64,000 nucleotides of DNA from Bombyx mori (Eukaryota > Arthropoda > Insecta > Lepidoptera > Bombycidae): assembly GCF_030269925.1 (NCBI RefSeq), contig NC_085121.1:15641501-15705500 (forward strand). Reading direction: 5' to 3'. The position numbers were made by a program, and so were the translations under genes. This document shows positions 1 to 10,069 of this stretch, piece by piece. The first letter of the stretch is position 1. The number at the start of each line of letters is the position of its first letter. Below the pieces are notes generated by a model. That model saw nothing but the letters and a program-made list of their open reading frames with translations. It was not told the DNA's origin and did no database searches.

Positions 1-112
1 AATTGATAAGCACATTTATCTTTCAAGTAGTTGATAAGTAAAATTGTTCAAAAACAATATTAATTCCATGCTGTACTGTTGTTTGGCGTTGGCGTCAGAC
101 GGGCATTCGTCT

Positions 113-360
113 CACTGGTGGTAGGACCTCTAGGGAGTCCGCACGGGTAGGTACCACCACCCCGCCTATTTCCGCCGTGAAGCAGTAATGCGTTTCGGTT
201 CGAAGGGTGGGGTAGCCGTTGTAACTATACTGAGACCTTAGAACTTATATCTCGAGGTGGGTGGCGCATTTACGTTGTAAATGTCTATGGGCTCCAGTAA
301 CCACTTAACACCAGGTGAGCTGTGAGCTTGTCCATCCATCTAAGCAATAAAAAATTTAAA
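113..360 (+). mobile_element. Bm1-type SINE, body only
   Basis: ACTGGTGGTAGGACCTCTAG to AAGCAATAAAAAATTT; headless form. Confidence 0.82.
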
Positions 361-1096
361 AAAAAAAAAATCTTTTAACTTGATCATATGTGATCGAAAA
401 CAAGTCAAGATTCTGTGCTACCAACTGCTATTTAGTCAGTCCAAGCTTTAATAGGCGGTGGCTTGACTGTGTCCCTGACATTGATAATGTCTATCCAGTA
501 GCCACTCGCCATTAGGGGGGTCGTATGCTGCTCTGCCTTAAAAAAAACTTTATAAAATACTTCATCGGCGGTCTTCCATTTGAATAACCCAGCATAATTG
601 TTGGATTGGGTAGAAGGAGATTACTAGTAACATATTTTGTTTTATTGCTACTTATCTTTGTCTTGATACTGACCAGTGAATAAAGTCACGGGCTAAAAGT
701 AGTGCACGTAACATTATGTTTTTAATCGTAGACGTGTGCTCATCAGCGCTCACGGTTAGCTATTAGCAAATTAGTATAGACACCGTTAACGGCAAGGATG
801 ATGCATACGTTTTATTCTTTTATTTTTTTCCGGTAATTTATTTATTTATTTAAGTGATTGATTTAAATAATTTCTTTTAATCGTAGACATCACAGATATT
901 TGACAAATAAGACTGATAACAAGCCGAACTAGAATTAAAATACAATAAAAAATATATCTGATCTCGCTGAGATCTTAGGCTTAAAGTAATAAAACTATTG
1001 TATTGACAATGGTACTTGATGCGTAAGCATATTTTGAAGTTAATCAGACATTGGTTGGTGAAAATTAAGTTTATTTCTCTTATTTATTATTACGCT
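361..1096. other. No gene seen
   Basis: AT-rich. A worn LINE family C tail may lie at about 445-540 (GGCGGTGGCTTGACTGTG). Confidence 0.5.
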
Positions 1097-1205
1097 TGTC
1101 CGCTTAAGATGAGCATACGGCCCACCTGATGGTGAGATGTCACCGTCGCTCATGGATAGCTTGGCAATACTAAGAGCACAACCAGCCGCTGCCCACTTAC
1201 TACGA
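1097..1205 (-). mobile_element. LINE family C tail, degraded
   Basis: GAGCATACGGCCCACCTGAT in reverse orientation; diverged. Confidence 0.45.
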
Positions 1206-1262
1206 GGTTGAAACGTTCCGTTACACACATAAAACAGTTCGACAATAGATCAAGCTATATTA

Positions 1263-1661
1263 TCTATATATTAATACGTGAAGCAAAAACTTTGTATCCC
1301 GTTTTACGAAAATTGCGCGGACGGAGGAGTATGAAATTTTCCACACTTATAGAGAATATAGAGAAGAAGTGCACAATGCTAATATTTTTTTAAAATAATG
1401 CATAAAAGATACATTAAATCAATAAAGAAAACATTACACACATTACATACCATGTATTTGACGCACACACGCATGCATACTATTTATTGTCAAACTTTTG
1501 TTCTTGACGTCTGTGGTCAAATTGAGAATAGATTAAATATTGTTTGTCTTTAATCTTGAAGAAATTTGTGATTATAGAAGTATAGAATACAAATATAATA
1601 GTGTACAAACTTACAATTCCAACTAATTGTAGTCGAAGTTCGACTACTGCGGGGCCTCTAG
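1263..1661 (+). mobile_element. Short Helitron, family 1
   Basis: Starts TCTATATATTAATACGTGAA after a host A and ends CTAG before a host T. The 3' end has the hairpin AGTCGAA/GTTCGACT about 12 bases before CTAG. Related copies are at 8684-9129 and 55782-56240. Confidence 0.75.
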
Positions 1662-2171
1662 TTATCTTTAATATTTACAACAAAAACTACAGTCGAGATT
1701 GTTTTAAAGTTATTTTTGAAAAAGTAAATCCTTTGCTTTTCAAATCAAATTACTTATTCAAAGAAACAAAAAGAAAAAAAACGTACACAATACCGGATAT
1801 CCGAAAACCTCTATCGATCATTTTCCTTGTACGTATTGACGACCTCATTCTTTGAAACTCATCTTCTCGAAATCTCATAGAAACTCACCTACGTGCTTTG
1901 CTAACGCGGGTATTTCCTCATGTTTTATATTCAATTGACGCTAAATTACCAGTAATGAATACATAATGCTCGTGGTCTTAAAAAAACTGAATAGGATTTA
2001 CCCAGTGTTTGTGTACGCAAAAAAATTTGAATCGCAAATCCTAGTGATCGAACGAAAAAAACTGTTTCGTTTCATAAATAATACAAGTTTCGTATTAAAA
2101 ATATAATATTATTATTAAATTACTTATTATTACGTATACTTGCGTATTAAAAACACTAATATGCGTAGCCA
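1662..2171. other. No gene seen
   Basis: AT-rich, no recognisable feature. Confidence 0.5.
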
Positions 2172-2211
2172 AGTGTTAGGATTGATGCCATCTCTGAAGT
2201 CTAGAATAGAA

Positions 2212-2660
2212 GTCGTCGTGGCCTAAAGGATAAGACGTCCGGTGCATTCGTATATAGCGATGCGACCGGTGTTCGAATCCCGCAGGCGGGTACCAATTTT
2301 TCTAATGAAATACGTACTTAACAATTGTTCACGATTGACTTCCACGGTGAAGGAATAACATCGTGTAATAAAAATGAAACCCGCAAAATTATAATTTGCG
2401 TAATTACTAGTGGTAGGACCTCTTGTGAGTCCGCACGGGTAGGTACCACCACCCTGCCTATATCTGCCGTGAAGCAGTAATGCGTTTCGGTTTGAAGGGT
2501 GGGGCAGTCGTTGTACTACATATACTGAGACCTTAGAACTTATATCTCAAGGTGTGTGGCGCATTTACTTTGTAGATGTCTATGGGCTCCAATAACCACT
2601 TAAGGCCAGGTGGGCTGTGAACTCGTCCACCCACCTAAGCTATATAAAAAAAAAGAAAAA
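2212..2660 (+). mobile_element. Full-length Bm1-type SINE
   Basis: tRNA-derived head 2212-2286 (box A TGGCCTAAAGG, box B TGTTCGAATCC), body from TAATTACTAGTGGTAGGACC, A-rich tail. It is flanked by a 30-base imperfect repeat. Confidence 0.85.
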
Positions 2661-3088
2661 AGCTAAATGTTAGGGCTGATGTCATCTCTGAGGTCTATTA
2701 GGACATGAAACCAATTTTAAATCTTAATTCAATGTCCTTTCACGAGCACGCACGGGTAGACATCACCAGTCAGCTTATCCCGCAGAAAGTTTAGAATCCG
2801 ATTCGGAGGGCGGAATGGCCATTATGCAATATAGTTAAAGCATCGTCAGCAGATAGAGAAATCGGCAATTATTTTCGTTCATATTTTACTTTTATAATTT
2901 TTACTCATCGCAAGACGCTATCCAGGAACGAATTGAAATGCTCTGTCGTCATGAATCTCTCAATCCTTTTGTTGTTTTGTTGCGGTCTAAGCCAGACGTG
3001 GTTGATATTCACCGGCCAGACTGCATCCGAAGAATAACTTAAAGACGTCAAATACCCACATCATCACTACATAGTATAAAACAAAGAC

Positions 3089-3130
3089 GCTTTCTCTGTC
3101 CCTATATAGGGATATAGGGACAGAGAAAGC
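3089..3130. repeat. Perfect 18-base hairpin
   Basis: GCTTTCTCTGTCCCTATA and its exact complement separated by six bases, within the family 2 Helitron. Confidence 0.8.
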
Positions 3131-3214
3131 TACAGCGATATGTGTGCTTAAATCTTTAAACTACGCAACGGATTTTGATGCGGTTTTTTTTAAATAGATA
3201 AGAGTTATTAAAGA

Positions 3215-3424
3215 CTAGCGACCCGCCCTCGCTTCGCTTCGGAAACATTAAAACACACATGAAACCAAAAAAAAAAAATAAAAAAAAATAAAAAAAAGTA
3301 TGTTCATCAGGGACAATGTCGGCTTCTAATGGAAAAAGAATTTTTCAAATCGGTCCAGTAGTTTCGGAGCCTATTCGAAACAAACAAACAAACAAATCTT
3401 TCCTCTTTATAATATTAGTATAGA
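3215..3424 (-). mobile_element. Helitron, family 3, nested inside family 2
   Basis: Reverse orientation: CTAGCGACCCGCCCTCGCTT at the left, ...AATATTAGTATAGA at the right, between host A (3214) and T (3425). Removing it rejoins the outer element. Confidence 0.75.
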
Positions 3425-3842
3425 TATAGAAGAAGGTTTATATGTATAATAACATCCATTAAATAGTGGAGAGAAATAAATAGTAAATTACAGTTTCCGA
3501 AGCGAAGCGAGGGCGGGTCGCTAGTATAGAATAAAATTGTCAGTTGTGCGTTGACGTAACATATTATGCTGTTAGGTCAAGCAACGATATTTACATTTTG
3601 CTGGAAATTATGTGGGCGGCTTTATTCATGTTATGTCTGGTCGTCTGCCGTCTAGCCTAAAAATAAAATCTTAAGCTTAAGAAAATAGAAAATTGTGTGG
3701 GCGGGGTTCCTGATGTCAGTGGATTTAACGTTGATGTATGCAGTAATAAGATACGGGTGTGCCAGGTGTTAACAACCCTCATATTATAACCATAGATACC
3801 CACATAGATGTTACTGATGGCGTCAACGCAGCGTTAATTCGC

Positions 3843-3925
3843 TTTTTTTCCCTTCCTATTCTAGTGACCTCGAGGGGTCATACTATATTCACCGGGCGAG
3901 TAGGTGAGCTCACGGCGCTCTAACT
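3843..3925 (-). mobile_element. Retroposon family B, degraded tail
   Basis: T-run followed by GTAGGTGAGCTCACGGCGCT, a recognisable but worn 3' end. Confidence 0.4.
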
Positions 3926-3956
3926 TGTGGATGTTCATTCGCTCAATTCAAAAGCA

Positions 3957-4421
3957 ATATATTGAAATTTATGATGTGTTTGAGACGATTCCCATAAAAG
4001 CGCATTAGTTTTCGTATCACGCCATTCCTTTTAACCAATGATTGCATTTCATATGTGTATACTTCACATGTAAAATAATTTATTGAAATATTTGATGTGT
4101 TTGACACAATTACACCATACAAGGGCATACTTTTTTGTACCATGTCATTCCTTTCAACCAATTATTGCATTTCATTTCACATGTAAAGTAATTTATTGAA
4201 ATATTTGATGTATTTGATACAATTACCTTAAAAGCGCATACTTTTTGTACCGTGCCATTCCTTTCAACCAATGATTGCATTTCATTTCACATCTAAAGTA
4301 ATTTATTGAAAATATTGGATGTGTTTGACACAATTACCATAAAAGCGCATCCTTTTTTGTACTATGTCATTCTCTTCAACCAATTATAGCACTTTATATA
4401 TGTATACTTCACATGTACAGT
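3957..4421. repeat. Tandem array, four units of about 110-121 bases
   Basis: Units start near 3957, 4077, 4190 and 4300 (T-T-A-T-T-G-A-A-A...GATGTGTTTGA...CATTCCTTTCAACCAAT...TTCACATG). The outer two units carry an extra ATGTGTATACT segment that the inner two lack. Confidence 0.75.
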
Positions 4422-4440
4422 GAACTTATAGGGTATTGGT

Positions 4441-4672
4441 CATAGACCTATATAGTAGGGACACGACATATTGTTCTATACGTACAATTGCTTATATAAA
4501 TAGCACCCATTTTGAAGGCACACACATAAACATATATCTATCTCGTTCTTACTCAGCACTTTAACTCGCAAGAAAACAATATAACAGTATTTCAGTGCGT
4601 ACATAAAATGAAACATGAATATACGTAAATGTCTCCGTCTCCCTCTAATGAGGCCGAAAATCCGCCATGTTT
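4441..4672. repeat. Dispersed repeat D, copy 1
   Basis: About 230 bases also found at 8354-8567 (ACGTACAATTGCTTA, TATCTATCTCGTTCTTACTC, TAATGAGGCCGAAAATC). Class unknown. Confidence 0.6.
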
Positions 4673-6769
4673 TGCGCGCCAAATGTCATTGTCACGTCAG
4701 TTCGGCCGTCTGTTTTGGGTTGTACATTATTTATTGACTTTCATATCGATTTAATATGATTGCTTATATAAAATTTCTAATTTTATCATGCTTAAAACGT
4801 ATATAAATAATAATTAAAACATATTTTATAGGATCTCAAGAAGGTCGATGCCCCAAAACTATTATCTATATATATTTAAATTCATTATGGAGCCCTCATC
4901 CGAAACATGGATTACACTTAATAATATATTTGAATCCGAAATATCGGATACCATTTTTCGGTCGGAATCTATTAATCATGACACTAATCATAAATACCTC
5001 TTTAAAATATTATGTCATCAAAACATATTTAGACATTCTGTTTAGATATTTCGGGAAAAAGGCTATCGACAAAATCTCTTCGGAACTATTTAAATAAAAT
5101 AGTTTTATTCCGCAGTGAGTAAAACACTATTGTAAATTCGTTAAATATTTATTAATTAAGTGATTTTAGAGAGGAAGTCACAAGGAATAACTTTGTAATT
5201 TCATTAACGAATAAATGTTCTGTAGGTGTTTTTTGTTATCAGGCGGTCCCTTGATAAGTTAAAATTTGAATCACTCTCAAGTGAGAGTGATTCAAATGGT
5301 GCGGTGCACCTTCCTTGAGGTGCACTGCGGTAGTCTGTTACGGACTTTAGAGTCAGCAAAACAATTAAAATAGATTGTAATAGTCTAAGAAAAACACGTA
5401 CTCAAAATACGATAACATTCAGCATGCTAGAAATGGGCTGATGGCACTGTACTATGCCATATCTTTATGTTTTGCGGCAAACGACAACTTTATAAAATCA
5501 GTGTAGCAAATTTTAAAAATCGTCATATCGTTTACTTGGAAAATTTGAAGCACGAACTCGTCTTAGATTTCACATAATATCTAAATCACATCATCTTTGC
5601 ACATAACAATATACTTAATTCCTATTAAAGTATAAATTCTACAAATACATTCATACTCAACAATATTTAAAATAAAATAAGCCAAGAACGTTTACCGATA
5701 AAACCTACTAACATTAAAATCTTCTGGGCAGCACTAAAGCCGCCATGTTTTGTGGCCAGATGACGTCACAGTGGCACGAATTTTTTGTTGACGTTCCATA
5801 GGTTTCCTACTTCAGTGGTATTGGTTTATAAATAATACCATAGATTATACACTTAATATATTCGAAATAATACCTCTGTTTGCATCAAGATTTTTAATTG
5901 TGTTATCGCGTTACCATGGCAACGACATGTCCTTGACATTTCAGAAGCGATACAAATCTAATTATTAGCACTTACCGTACTCTAAAGCCGTGTAAACTTA
6001 CAAAAGCATAAGATTTACATAGGATTCGAAAAATTTAATACTTTTAATTTTAGTAAGTGTTCCAATAAATCTTAGCTATCCTAATTTCATAAATGTGAAA
6101 GATTGTATGTTCATCGTAGCTCAATCTTCCAAAAATGACAGGATTAAGTTTAAATTTTGGACAAAATAGTGTATGTTCCAAATTAAGACATACATCCTTT
6201 TTAGGACCCTTTTACCCTGGTAAATAACATGACCCTGACAACGTTGGGTGTAGGTATCTGCTGTGATAAATTTTATAGTGTATTTGCCGGTTCGTGAGTG
6301 GATTTTCAAATCGATTGGTGGCTTTTGAACCAGAGAATGACCTGAGCAACTTTTTATCCCGAGAAAATACGAGTTTCATTCGATCTGATTTTTAATGTAT
6401 GTAGGTGTATTCAAATAATATAAATTCAAGGATGGGTACTTTTTTCGGGCTGTGGTCCGATCATTCTATGAGGTTAGAGCCCCGGGGGGTATATGGGACT
6501 CGACAGCCGGAGATGGAGATCGGGTATTGCCGTTGAGTCGAATTTAGTTAAATATAAGTAAACGGTCATAATTACTTTTTCCAGATTCATGCACAATTAA
6601 AATGTAGCTAAATATATTAGTAACCTTTCACACATGATTGTTCCAAAATCTGTGCACAGTTTGGGGGGGTGCTTCCACCTTCGATGATATTAGGTTATAT
6701 ATTTTGTACTTTGCGTACCGTGATAACATTTAACTAAACTATTGTTAATATTAAGAGCTGTATCAACGA
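4673..6769. other. No gene seen
   Basis: Only the hairpin at 5264. CCGCCATGTTTTG occurs here (5741) and at the edge of repeat D (4663), hinting at a third worn copy. Confidence 0.45.
5264..5297. repeat. Perfect 16-base hairpin
   Basis: ATTTGAATCACTCTCA, two bases, then its exact complement. Confidence 0.8.
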
Positions 6770-6962
6770 GCTTACCTGACTTTTTACTCGGTTACCTGCG
6801 GTTACGGGTCGCGTTTCCGATCCGGTGGTAGATTCTGCGAAGCACTGCTCTTGCTAGGGCCGGTGTTAGCAACACTCCGGTTTGAGCCCCGTAAGCTCAC
6901 CTACACGTTAGGGTGAAGCTGAAATAGCCTCTCAAGGCTATCAGCATAGGTAGGAAAAAAAT
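6770..6962 (+). mobile_element. Retroposon family B
   Basis: 3' half of the family, ending CATAGGTAGG and a short A-run. Confidence 0.6.
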
Positions 6963-7387
6963 AAGATCCAAGTTAGTTAACGTATTTTCCTAAAGGTTGA
7001 TCTTCGTGTATGATTTGACCGCCGCGGCGCAGCCCGCATCATGGCATCGCTTCTTACAAAAAAATGCGCCGTATATCCATTATGCTTAATATATCTTCGG
7101 TTAATTACGTTTTCAAAGAATTTAAATGTTTTTACGGATTTTTTTTTTTATGTTTCCGTATTCACAACAAGGTATTCATTTTTAATCATAAAATCTTTGT
7201 ATCGAATTTTGCTTGTTTCTCGTCTTTTTTATTTACTGCATCAGTTAGGTGAATAAGCCGACCGTCGACTTGTTTTTATAATAATTACTAGAGCTTAAGA
7301 TTTTCTCTATATGTATATCTATCGAAGTATAGTAGTATACCGAGTACTTCCACTGATCCAAAAAGCAATAATCAACCCTATCACCAC

Positions 7388-7389
<2 letters not shown>

Positions 7390-7477
<88 letters not shown>

Positions 7478-8042
7478 TTGGTCAGGAAGAAATCGCCGGA
7501 CTTCCGCCCTCCACTGGGGACGGCGGGCGGAGCATGTCGGAGTCGAACCGACTAAAACCTCCTGTCGCTCAACAACCAACGTCCAAACCTCACATGAGAC
7601 AGAACTCATGAAAAGGCAAAGGGGGGAAAGTGAAGTGTTTAGTGCGGAGCACATCTCTCCCATCACCCTCCCCCTCGGGACGCCGGACTGGCGGTCGTCG
7701 GCGCCACGACCACCAGCCCTCTCGGTCGGCAGGCTATCCGGAGCCCGCCTAGATGGCGCCGGTTAGAGTGAGCTATCCTACGGAATACCCCGCTGGGTCA
7801 GAACCAGCGTGGGTCGAGGATAGCCGGCCTTCCATCACCCGGATGCTCTTGTGTAAAACGCGTGCAGAGCAGCTTGCACGACGTCTTCTTAGGTCCCCCT
7901 CGCCGGTCCCCAGACCGACATATGAGGGGGACCCGAAACACTTAGACGGCCAGGGCTTGGGCGAAATCCGCCTCCCTGGCCCCCGCTCGACGGCGGCGGG
8001 CTTGCGCGTCTCTAACGCGCCCCGCCGCCTCCTTCTGCGAGA
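7390..8042 (-). mobile_element. 5'-truncated non-LTR retrotransposon with 86-base poly(A) tail
   Basis: Minus-strand element: poly(T) at 7390-7475 is its tail. The GC-rich body is unlike the surrounding DNA and on the minus strand ends a coding stretch with RLSSTHAGSDPAGYSVG. It is flanked by TATCACCACAG (7379-7389) and TATCACCATAG (8043-8053), an 11-base target duplication with one mismatch. An R1-clade origin is possible but not shown. Confidence 0.8.
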
Positions 8043-8353
8043 TATCACCATAGCTTAGATTGCAAAATATATTTTCAACCAATGGAACTGTAATGATCAC
8101 TGCTCTTTTTCAATCGTGGCTTTAACAAATAAACCGTCAATATTAGCGGATCGAAATTAGCATAATCTTTTGTAAGTGGATTTCGGAAATATGTTTTCAA
8201 CTATAATTTTTTTTGTGTTTATCACGTAATGGATGTAAGTCGTACAACGACTGATTTTAACTGAAGATTTATATGTGTTTATCGTTTGAAGGTTTTTTAC
8301 ATTATTTGTCATTGTCAAAAGTATGTGTAAAGAAAAACCTCATTGTCTAAAAA

Positions 8354-8567
8354 TCTCATAGACCTTTAAAGTAGGGACGCGACATATAGTTCTATACGTA
8401 CAATTGCTTAAATAAATAGCATCCATTTTGAAGGCACACATATAAACATATATCTATCTCGTTCTTACTCAGCACTTTAACTCGCAGGAAAACAATATAA
8501 CAGTATTTCAGTGCGCACACAAAATGAAACGTGAATATACATAAATGTCTAATGAGGCCGAAAATCA
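8354..8567. repeat. Dispersed repeat D, copy 2
   Basis: Second copy, with TCATAGACCT at both ends, possibly a target duplication. Confidence 0.6.
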
Positions 8568-8683
8568 TAGACCTATGTAGTAACTTCAGTGAAAAATCTT
8601 TAGTTTCCTGAAAAGATTTTTTCTTAAATATCATTAAGTGAAGTTGATATTCAGGAAAAAGAAAGTTCAGTTGGTTTAAAATA

Positions 8684-9129
8684 TCTATATATTAATACGT
8701 GAAGCAAAAACTTAGTGCCCCTTTTTACGAAGATTGCGCGGACGGAGTAGTATGAAATTTCTCACACTTATAGAGAACATAGAGAAGAAGTGCAGAACTC
8801 TAATATATTTTTTAAATTGTGCATTAAGAATACATTAAATCAATAAAGAAAACATTACACACACTACCATGTATTTGAGACAACACATACGTATAAATAT
8901 ACTCTTAGTGTATTGTCAATTGTGAAACTTTTGTTATTCTTTAGTCTGTGGTCAAATTGAGAATAGATTAATATTGTTTGTCTTTAATATTATTTATTTA
9001 TAGTGTAGTTTTGGCGAAATCTGTATTATTATAGAAGTATAATAGTGCTTGAAAATAGAACAATAATAATGTTTAAACTTTTAATTTCAATTAATTATAG
9101 TCGAATTTCGTCTACCAGGGGATCACTAG
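8684..9129 (+). mobile_element. Short Helitron, family 1
   Basis: Same 5' end as the copy at 1263, and ends ...GGATCACTAG|T. Inserted between A and T. Confidence 0.75.
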
Positions 9130-9354
9130 TTAAATTTATTAGATTAAAGGCTTTAAGTGTTGTTTATTATTATACATATACCTAACAGAAAACCCAATTA
9201 AGCCTTTTATTGTTTATTGATTTTGAAGCACCCGATATCATTATACCTATATGTAACTGGTAAGAAAGATTCTAGGCACAGTCGTGTAGTTTTATCGGAT
9301 GTTTTATTAGATCTTTTTTTGTTTTTGGCAATGATGAACGACACGCCAACGATA

Positions 9355-9600
9355 TATCCAGTTTCACACTAGAACCTTATCTCAGTCTCATCATTCTCCT
9401 GTCCTTCTCCCAGTCACCTGGGGTCTGCGCAACATGTTTTCTCTTTCCATACTCCTCTATCATATACCATTTCTTCGCTCACTCCCCTCTTACCCATATC
9501 GTCTTTCACGCAATCTATCCATTTCTTCTTAGGTCTACCTCTTCCTCTATATCCTAATCCACATTCATATTTAACGCTCTCTTTACTTCACTCCCACCTT
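9355..9600 (-). mobile_element. LINE ORF2 C-terminal fragment
   Basis: Minus strand reads GRPKKKWIDCVKDDMGKRGVS and VWKEKTCCADPR, a segment very common at the end of lepidopteran LINE reverse transcriptases. Short and isolated. Confidence 0.6.
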
Positions 9601-9830
9601 ATTGATAGTCTAAAACACGATTTATACGAATTTTAATACTTTGACTGCTACTGGGATAATTAATTATGTCGATTTCTATTACTAAAGCGCCGGAATATCT
9701 AGTAGACTCTGGGAATGACGAATCTAAAGATATAGAGAACGAATCTATTTCTAAGAGGCCTAAAAGACTAAAACATACATTAACAAACAAAAGAAGGTAA
9801 CGTTAGGCAAACCAAGTGGGCTGTGGCGTT
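9600..9830 (+). mobile_element. Fragment of the M-S-I-S element family
   Basis: No clear inverted repeats, but carries the longest intact version of the small frame (9666-9800, 44 residues): MSISITKAPEYLVDSGNDES followed by the basic SKRPKRLK stretch. Confidence 0.5.
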
Positions 9831-10069
9831 GGTAAAATTAACGCGTGAGCAGCGGTGAGCATCATTCGGTGGGCTGTCGATCCGTTTACCTCCGACAGGA
9901 ATAACAAAACTAAAATATTTTCTTCACAGAAATATGGACGGTAGTCGGCACAATATTCAAATGGCAATACAAAACAGCTCAGTCATCAGTGACCAAGAAA
10001 ACTGCAGTATTCCGAACGTCAGAAATGTGTAATATTAGGTATAAAGACAGTAGTAACACGGGCGTGCTT

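Larger units (their letters stand above)
3064..3524 (+). mobile_element. Helitron, family 2, interrupted by another Helitron
   Basis: Starts TCACTACATAGTATAAAACA, ends GAGGGCGGGTCGCTAG|T. Interrupted at 3215-3424. It contains a 42-base hairpin (3089-3130) absent from the two sister copies at 25422 and 45138. Confidence 0.75.

Noticed and set aside
2212..2286. Possible tRNA gene with A and B boxes (also 16410-16484, 18345-18412, 49217-49290)
   Set aside because: These are the tRNA-derived heads of Bm1-type SINEs, and repeat with the SINE body.
2951..3037. 28-codon frame resembling a signal peptide (MNLSILLLFCCGLSQTW)
   Set aside because: Isolated, very short and between repeats; chance is the simplest explanation.
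3957..4421. CRISPR-like spaced repeats
   Set aside because: Units are contiguous and diverged together without unique spacers; this is a eukaryotic tandem repeat.
4476..4682. Minus-strand frame shared with 8392-8634, 51 residues aligned
   Set aside because: The six differences I counted between the copies all change the amino acid, so there is no sign of protein-level selection; it is repeat D.
7311..7766. Open frame of 151 codons (plus) and its 115-codon mirror (minus) over the poly(T)
   Set aside because: Poly-Phe and poly-Lys runs are produced by the LINE's poly(T)/poly(A) tail.
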